Of a stretch of DNA of 46,721 nucleotides, positions 42,897 through 46,721 are shown one piece after another. A model generated the notes under the pieces. The model did no database searches. It saw only the letters and a program-made list of their open reading frames with translations, and was not told where the DNA came from. The stretch is taken from the NCBI GenBank assembly GCA_002840905.1, contig PHDD01000031.1, positions 1 through 46,721 of the forward strand, in the 5' to 3' direction. Position numbers and translations under genes: made by a program. How positions within the stretch are numbered: position 1 is the stretch's first letter; every line of letters begins with the position of its first letter. The stretch comes from Bacteroidetes bacterium HGW-Bacteroidetes-4. Lineage in GTDB: Bacteria; Bacteroidota; Bacteroidia; Bacteroidales; SZUA-534.

Positions 42897-43220
42897 TGTA
42901 AATAATTTTTAGTTTTGTTTTGATATAGTTTTGCAACTAATACAGTATAAGTCTCTCGGTATTTCACGGGAGATAATAATTCTAAAAAAAGCTAAGGCTT
43001 TTTTTAGGGCCAGTTTATTTGCGAGGCTGTAAGCAGGGAACTTGAAAACCCCCTTAGAAAACCAAATGCTCATTTGCGTTATTCAATATAAATTAAAACA
43101 ATTTATAAACGTTTTTAACGAGCAAATTGTTTTAAAAATATTGCGAAATGAACCTTGTTTTTTAGTTGATGTTCAATAACTTATAAAAACGACGGGTTGA
43201 CTTTTCTATATGATATGTAT
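42897..43220. other. Spacer between the YfiR-like and receptor genes
   Basis: No gene is seen in these 324 bases. A small hairpin with AAAAAAAGC and GCTTTTTTT arms (42984-43005) can act as a terminator in either direction, which suggests that the two genes may not always be co-transcribed. CAAATG/CATTTG at about 43059-43076 is a second short inverted pair. I recognise no riboswitch. Confidence 0.5.
42984..43005. terminator. Small A/T-armed terminator-like hairpin
   Basis: AAAAAAAGC (42984-42992) and GCTTTTTTT (42997-43005) are complementary around TAAG. Only two G-C pairs support the stem, so termination is probably partial. On the minus strand it lies downstream of the YfiR-like gene and upstream of the receptor gene. 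Confidence 0.45.
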
Positions 43221-43739
43221 CTATTTAACAATGGCATTTGAAAGCGATGTTAGCGAACTGCTAAACTTAATACCGAAGGCTTCGGCATTTGCATTGCTAA
43301 TTTCAAATTTCAATTTATCGTCACGCACCACAAAGTTAATCATGGAGCCGTTTTTAATGGCACCTTCGGTTTCGGTTATTACCAGTGAGTTTTTTCCTTT
43401 GAGTTTTTCCATAACCAATTCAGCGTTTCTTGAAAAGTTAACGCTGTTGCTGAAGTATAGCAACTGGCAATCGGTAATTTCTTCAACCGATTTGAATTCT
43501 TTAATTACGATAGTTTGATAGCCAAATTTTTTACCAGCAGTTTGTGATTTCAGGTTTTCAGCAATTATGTTGTCTTTAACAACACCAATTACAAAATCAC
43601 CTTGTTTGCTGGCTTCGGGCCAACCAATATAGCGGATGAAATTTAATGTAAACATCGATTTGTATTTGGCTACTTCGGCCGTTTGCCCATAAGTCAAAAG
43701 ACTTGTAAATAGCAGAAATATGAAAAATACCCTTTTCAT
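43221..43739 (-). CDS. YfiR-like periplasmic protein (DUF4154)
   Basis: A 172-residue exported protein: signal peptide (MKRVFFIFLLFTSLLTYGQ) and one DUF4154/YfiR domain. Family features are KSMFTLNFIRYIGWPE (the hallmark Y-x-x-x-F-I-x-W start), FVIGVVKDNIIAENL, GYQTIVIKEF, CQLLYFSNS, KNSLVITETEGAIKNGSMINFVVRDDKLKFEISNANAEAFGIKFSSSLTSLS. In Pseudomonas YfiR is a periplasmic repressor of the diguanylate cyclase YfiN. Here the nearest same-strand gene is a methyl-accepting receptor instead. Its own promoter match lies about 70 bases upstream. Confidence 0.88.
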   Translation of the reverse strand: MKRVFFIFLLFTSLLTYGQTAEVAKYKSMFTLNFIRYIGWPEASKQGDFVIGVVKDNIIAENLKSQTAGKKFGYQTIVIKEFKSVEEITDCQLLYFSNSVNFSRNAELVMEKLKGKNSLVITETEGAIKNGSMINFVVRDDKLKFEISNANAEAFGIKFSSSLTSLSNAIVK

Positions 43740-43806
43740 TGAATATAAAATTTAATTATTACCCTTTTTTACTGTCTGGTTAAACGTAATCTTTACAATT
43801 TCGTTA

Positions 43807-43814
43807 CAAACTTA
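43807..43814 (-). promoter_or_regulatory. Candidate -7 element for the yfiR-like gene
   Basis: TAAGTTTG on the minus strand matches TAnnTTTG exactly, with a predicted start near 43800, about 60 bases before the ATG. A TATGTG stretch about 23 bases upstream is a poor -33 match. Confidence 0.45.
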
Positions 43815-44081
43815 AACCGATTAGAAAATTAATTCACATAAAATCAGTTGCTTGCAAATAAAAATTATGTAAATAAATATAACCCGATGAGGCCAAAGTT
43901 ACTATATTTCATTAATAATCCATTTTTCGGTTATAAATTTTTGATGTAGCGATGAAAGTGCATGATTGGCAGGTCAATTTTGTTTATACAACCATGAGCT
44001 TTTGTACAAATGCGTTAAAAATCCCAGATTCCACGTAGCTTAATAATTAAAAGGATTAATAAAGTTTCCATATTATACATG
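43815..44081. other. Divergent intergenic space between yfiR-like and obg
   Basis: AT-rich sequence without a gene or clear RNA structure. Its two edges hold the promoters of the flanking divergent genes. Confidence 0.5.
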
Positions 44082-44089
44082 TATATTTG
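44082..44089 (+). promoter_or_regulatory. Candidate -7 element of the obg promoter
   Basis: TATATTTG matches TAnnTTTG, with a predicted start near 44096, about 12 bases before the obg ATG. AGTTT lies in the -33 region, a partial match. It shows that obg does not depend on read-through from hpt-adk. Confidence 0.5.
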
Positions 44090-44107
44090 TAGCCAAAAAT
44101 TTTAATT

Positions 44108-45097
44108 ATGTCTCAGTCCAATTTCGTTGATTACGTAAAAATATTTACCCGAAGTGGTAGCGGGGGAGCGGGCTCTGCTCATTTCCGACGCGAAAAATAC
44201 ATACCCAAAGGTGGTCCCGATGGCGGTGATGGGGGTCGTGGCGGGCATATTATTTTAAAAGGAAATGCGCAGCTTTGGACCTTACTTCACTTAAAATATA
44301 GGAAACATATATTTGCCGGAAATGGGACCTCGGGTTCAGGTGCTTTAAAAACCGGAGCCGAAGGTGATGATGTAATTATAGAAGTGCCCCTGGGAACGGT
44401 GGTAAAAGATGCTGAAACCTTTGAAGAACTTTTTGAGATTACTGAAGAAGGTGAAGAACGTATCCTGATGCCTGGTGGACGAGGCGGATTAGGGAATAAT
44501 CATTTTAAAACCGCTACCAATCAAACACCCCGTTTTGCACAACCGGGCGAAGATGGTGAAGAGGGTTGGATTATTCTGGAGTTAAAACTTTTGGCCGACG
44601 TGGGGTTAGTGGGTTTTCCCAATGCCGGAAAATCAACCTTATTGTCGGTTGTTTCGGCAGCAAAACCCAAAATTGCGGACTACGCTTTTACGACTCTGGT
44701 TCCTAATTTGGGAATTGTTTCATACCGAGACGATCGCTCGTTTGTAATGGCCGATATTCCCGGAATTATTGAAGGAGCTCATGAAGGAAAGGGATTAGGG
44801 CTTAGATTTCTACGCCATATTGAACGAAATTCGATGTTGTTGTTTTTGGTTCCTGCCGACAGTGAAAATATTCACAACGAATATAAAATACTGGTAAACG
44901 AGCTAAAACTATACAATCCGGAATTGTTAGATAAAAAGCGAATTTTAGCCATCTCAAAATCAGATATGTTAGACGAGGAACTTATAAAGGAAATTAAACA
45001 GGATTTACCCGACATTCCCTATGTTTTTATTTCATCTGTGGCACAGCTTGGATTACAGGATTTGAAAGACTTAATTTGGAATGCTTTGAACCAGTAA
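44108..45097 (+). CDS. obg: GTPase Obg (ribosome-associated, essential)
   Basis: A GTPase of ribosome assembly and stress control. The 329-residue protein has the glycine-rich Obg fold (about 1-158; [31 protein letters not shown] is the start region, split here at GGDGG). The G domain follows (160-325) with G1 GFPNAGKST, switch [10 protein letters not shown]3 DIPGIIEGA and G4-type SKSD. There is no C-terminal OCT domain, which is optional in the family. It is followed by the PAP2 gene after 6 bases. In other Bacteroidota obg commonly follows hpt-adk directly (recollection); here an opposite-strand pair lies between. Confidence 0.96.
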   Translation: MSQSNFVDYVKIFTRSGSGGAGSAHFRREKYIPKGGPDGGDGGRGGHIILKGNAQLWTLLHLKYRKHIFAGNGTSGSGALKTGAEGDDVIIEVPLGTVVKDAETFEELFEITEEGEERILMPGGRGGLGNNHFKTATNQTPRFAQPGEDGEEGWIILELKLLADVGLVGFPNAGKSTLLSVVSAAKPKIADYAFTTLVPNLGIVSYRDDRSFVMADIPGIIEGAHEGKGLGLRFLRHIERNSMLLFLVPADSENIHNEYKILVNELKLYNPELLDKKRILAISKSDMLDEELIKEIKQDLPDIPYVFISSVAQLGLQDLKDLIWNALNQ

Positions 45098-45103
45098 ACA
45101 AGT

Positions 45104-45670
45104 ATGATTGAAAACCTGGAACAATTTGATCAACAATTGTTTTTGTTCTTAAATGCCATACATTCTCCTTTTTGGGATAAGGTAATGGTTTTTTTAAGTG
45201 GTAAGTGGGAATGGGCTCCTTTGTATGCAGTGCTATTGTTTTTTGTAATCAGGCGTGATGTAAAATTCAGTTGGCTTTCACTGTTAAGTATAGTTTTATT
45301 GATTTTATTAGCCGATCAGATTTCGGTAAAACTATTTAAAGAGGTTTTTCAACGCTACCGTCCCTGTCATAATCTGGAATTACAGTCTTTGATTCATTTG
45401 GTCGACAACCATTGTGGCGGTAAATTTGGTTTTGTATCGTCGCATGCAGCCAACAGCTTTGCTTTAGCCGGTTTCTTAAGTTTTTTCTTTAAAAATAAAT
45501 ACCTTACAATGGTTTTGCTTTTATGGGCTGCTGTGGTTTCGTACAGCCGAATTTATTTGGGAGTGCATTATCCGGCCGATGTGTTTGCCGGAGGTTTGTT
45601 GGGTTTATTACTGGCATTTTTAATGCATTTTCTTTTTAATAAGACACATGAATTATTGGTTAAGAAGTAA
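45104..45670 (+). CDS. PAP2-family membrane phosphatase
   Basis: A 188-residue integral-membrane phosphatase, probably acting on undecaprenyl or phospholipid pyro-/phosphates at the outer face of the inner membrane. The three acid-phosphatase motifs are present: KxxxxxxRP as KLFKEVFQRYRPC, SSHAANSF for the PSGH-type motif (with Ser-His), and SRIYLGVHYPADVFAGG (SRxxxxxHxxxD). About five membrane helices alternate with these loops. It overlaps the obg transcription unit with a 6-base gap and ends before a good terminator. Confidence 0.92.
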   Translation: MIENLEQFDQQLFLFLNAIHSPFWDKVMVFLSGKWEWAPLYAVLLFFVIRRDVKFSWLSLLSIVLLILLADQISVKLFKEVFQRYRPCHNLELQSLIHLVDNHCGGKFGFVSSHAANSFALAGFLSFFFKNKYLTMVLLLWAAVVSYSRIYLGVHYPADVFAGGLLGLLLAFLMHFLFNKTHELLVKK

Positions 45671-45697
45671 GGTTAGCGAATTGCTTCATTAACCCAT

Positions 45698-45725
45698 TTA
45701 ACTGAAGTTAAGCAGTTAATTTTTT
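45698..45725 (+). terminator. Terminator of the obg-PAP2 operon
   Basis: TTAACTG (45698-45704) and CAGTTAA (45713-45719) pair perfectly over seven bases and are followed by six T residues. It lies 27 bases past the PAP2 stop. Confidence 0.82.
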
Positions 45726-45760
45726 AAAACAGATATTATTAATAATTAAAATACGGCATC

Positions 45761-46099
45761 GTGAAAACAGATTCCTATTGGGATGAATACCCATCGGCAG
45801 TTACTATTTGTAACCAACAGGCCATTATTGTTTACATGAACCAAAAAGCGCAACAAACTTTTGAAAAATGGGGAGGAAAGGCTTTGATTGGAAAAAGTTT
45901 GATTGATTGTCATAATCCCCAATCGAAAGAAAAAATTGCAGCGCTATTAACTACTGGCATCCCGAATACTTATACTATCGAAAAGCTTGGAAAAAAGAAA
46001 CTAATTCATCAATCGCCCTGGTTTAAACAAGGCCAAATTGCGGGATTAATTGAAATTAGTATTGAGTTGCCCAAAGAAATGCCACACTTTATAAGATAA
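45761..46099 (+). CDS. Small stand-alone PAS-domain protein
   Basis: A 112-residue protein made of a single PAS-like domain: WDEYPSAVTICNQQAIIVYMNQKAQQTFEKWGGKALIGKSLIDCH, then helical and beta parts (KKKLIHQSPWFKQGQIAGLIEISIEL). It starts at GTG; the nearest ATG would remove the first PAS strand. No output domain. The short partner-less form suggests ligand sensing for a separate protein. The MarR-family gene is next on the same strand after 86 bases, but with its own promoter match. Function unknown. Confidence 0.75.
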   Translation: MKTDSYWDEYPSAVTICNQQAIIVYMNQKAQQTFEKWGGKALIGKSLIDCHNPQSKEKIAALLTTGIPNTYTIEKLGKKKLIHQSPWFKQGQIAGLIEISIELPKEMPHFIR

Positions 46100-46143
46100 A
46101 TTACCTACACTGAAGCTAATTATTTTTTGCACAAAAGTTTGAT

Positions 46144-46151
46144 TATTTTTG
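46144..46151 (+). promoter_or_regulatory. Candidate -7 element for the MarR-family gene
   Basis: TATTTTTG matches TAnnTTTG; predicted start near 46158, about 28 bases before the ATG. The -33 position has no exact TTTG. Confidence 0.45.
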
Positions 46152-46163
46152 CCATTCAATAAT

Positions 46164-46181
46164 TAATAGCATTAACTATTA
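46164..46181. promoter_or_regulatory. Candidate operator (inverted repeat) in the MarR gene leader
   Basis: TAATAG, a six-base spacer CATTAA, and CTATTA form a perfect 18-base dyad just downstream of the predicted transcript start and 5 bases before the ATG. MarR proteins typically bind such dyads of 16-20 bases in their own promoter regions, so autoregulation is likely but unproven. Confidence 0.4.
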
Positions 46182-46185
46182 TTAG

Positions 46186-46533
46186 ATGGAAAACTTTTGC
46201 AGGATGAAGGAGTTGTACCGGATTGTACAACAGTTGGAACTTGCCGTTCAGCAGGCACATGGGCTTTCGGTAAGCGAGTGCCTTACTTTGTGTAATATTA
46301 AAAATGGAACACATTCAGCTAGTGAATTGGCTGAGAACCTGTCTCAATCAAAATCGCGCATTTCAAAAATACTGTCTGGTCTTGAAAAAAAGGGGTTGAT
46401 TCAGCGTAAGTTTGATGAAAAGGACAAGCGAAAGACTATTTTTGCATTTACTTTGTTAGGAAAAGCCAAAGCCGCTGAAGTTGAACAATCGACAGTTGAT
46501 TTTCCGGATGTTCAGATTAATTGTAAGAGTTGA
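46186..46533 (+). CDS. MarR-family transcriptional regulator
   Basis: A 115-residue winged-helix DNA-binding protein, shorter than the usual about 140 because the terminal dimerisation helices are trimmed. The wHTH core is intact: LSVSECLTLCNIKNGTHSASELAENLSQSKSRISKILSGLEKKGLIQRKFDEKDKRKTIFAFTLLGKAKAAEVE. The recognition helix (SKSRISKILSGLEKKGLI) and the wing with the conserved D-x-R/K-x-K are visible. The ligand or stress it senses is unknown. Next to a small PAS protein and preceded by a candidate operator. Confidence 0.88.
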   Translation: MENFCRMKELYRIVQQLELAVQQAHGLSVSECLTLCNIKNGTHSASELAENLSQSKSRISKILSGLEKKGLIQRKFDEKDKRKTIFAFTLLGKAKAAEVEQSTVDFPDVQINCKS

Positions 46534-46595
46534 AGTACGTAGGTGTATGTATATCAAAGTTTAAGTAAATTAATTTCAAATAAGGATTCAATAAA

Positions 46596-46626
46596 TTTGT
46601 TAATACCGAAAGTATCTTTAATTTTG
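46596..46626 (+). promoter_or_regulatory. Promoter of tRNA-Pro
   Basis: TTTG (46596-46599), exactly 19 bases, then TAATTTTG (46619-46626): a full match to the Bacteroidota -33/-7 consensus TTTG-N19-TAnnTTTG. The start would fall about 15 bases before the tRNA. Confidence 0.8.
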
Positions 46627-46647
46627 CATCGCTTTAAAAATAAGCAT

Positions 46648-46721
46648 CGGGGTATAGCACAGTCCGGTTAGTGTACCTGCTTTGGGAGCAGGGGGTCGCA
46701 GGTTCGAATCCTGCTACCCCG
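46648..46721 (+). tRNA. tRNA-Pro (anticodon TGG)
   Basis: A complete cloverleaf up to base 73-equivalent: acceptor CGGGGTA/TACCCCG, D arm GCAC/GTGT, anticodon arm CCTGC-TTTGGGA-GCAGG with anticodon TGG at 46683-46685, and T arm GCAGG-TTCGAAT-CCTGC. The window ends at the last acceptor base, so the discriminator base and any encoded CCA are outside. Confidence 0.95.

Noticed and set aside
42897-43220. A c-di-GMP riboswitch between the YfiR-like and receptor genes, suggested by the YfiR link
   Set aside because: The conserved GEMM core and tetraloop-receptor pattern are not there on either strand.
45671-45760. Read-through operon from obg-PAP2 into the PAS and MarR genes
   Set aside because: A seven-pair hairpin followed by six T residues lies between PAP2 and the PAS gene.

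Overview
The window reads as ordinary chromosome of a member of the Bacteroidota, most likely the Marinilabiliales/Prolixibacteraceae side of the phylum (inference). The signs are type IX secretion C-terminal sorting domains on two secreted proteins, a FISUMP-domain surface protein, a NigD-like lipoprotein, DUF1573 and M28 proteins typical of the phylum, no strong Shine-Dalgarno sites, and repeated matches to the Bacteroidota -7 promoter element TAnnTTTG. I see no prophage, insertion sequence, CRISPR array or plasmid function.

Layout. 1-5.7 kb: ilvD-ilvB-ilvN-ilvC on the minus strand, the core of branched-chain amino acid synthesis. It is preceded by a 22-codon leader peptide with eleven consecutive Leu/Ile/Val codons, a terminator hairpin and a matching anti-terminator strand, which together look like a complete transcription attenuator. 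6.1-12 kb: valS (+), convergent with asnB and preceded on the minus strand by pfkA. valS and asnB are separated by a palindromic repeat that also forms a terminator. 12-18.2 kb: a secreted M28 peptidase fused to a predicted outer-membrane barrel, a NigD-like lipoprotein, rubrerythrin, a membrane protein paired with a 'toastrack'-like secreted protein, and a TlpA-like thioredoxin paired with an unknown protein. 18.4-24.5 kb: a 1528-residue T9SS-secreted modular surface protein and a second M28 peptidase, the latter with a long structured leader.

24.7-33.8 kb: a DUF1893 protein, a membrane sensor with HAMP, GAF and PAS domains but no output domain, and a TolC/HlyD/RND efflux operon. 34.2-39.8 kb: a T9SS-secreted pectate lyase, a type I phosphodiesterase (NPP family), an aminotransferase with DUF1573, and purE. 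40-45.7 kb: hpt-adk and obg-PAP2 on the plus strand. Between them sits an opposite-strand pair, a YfiR-like periplasmic protein and a methyl-accepting protein, next to another palindromic repeat. 45.7-46.7 kb: a one-domain PAS protein, a MarR-family regulator with a candidate operator, and tRNA-Pro(TGG) with a textbook Bacteroidota promoter.

The strongest non-coding finding is the ilv attenuator. The most interesting protein-level observations are the M28-barrel fusion and the YfiR/methyl-accepting pair. All family calls come from reading the translated sequence without database searches.
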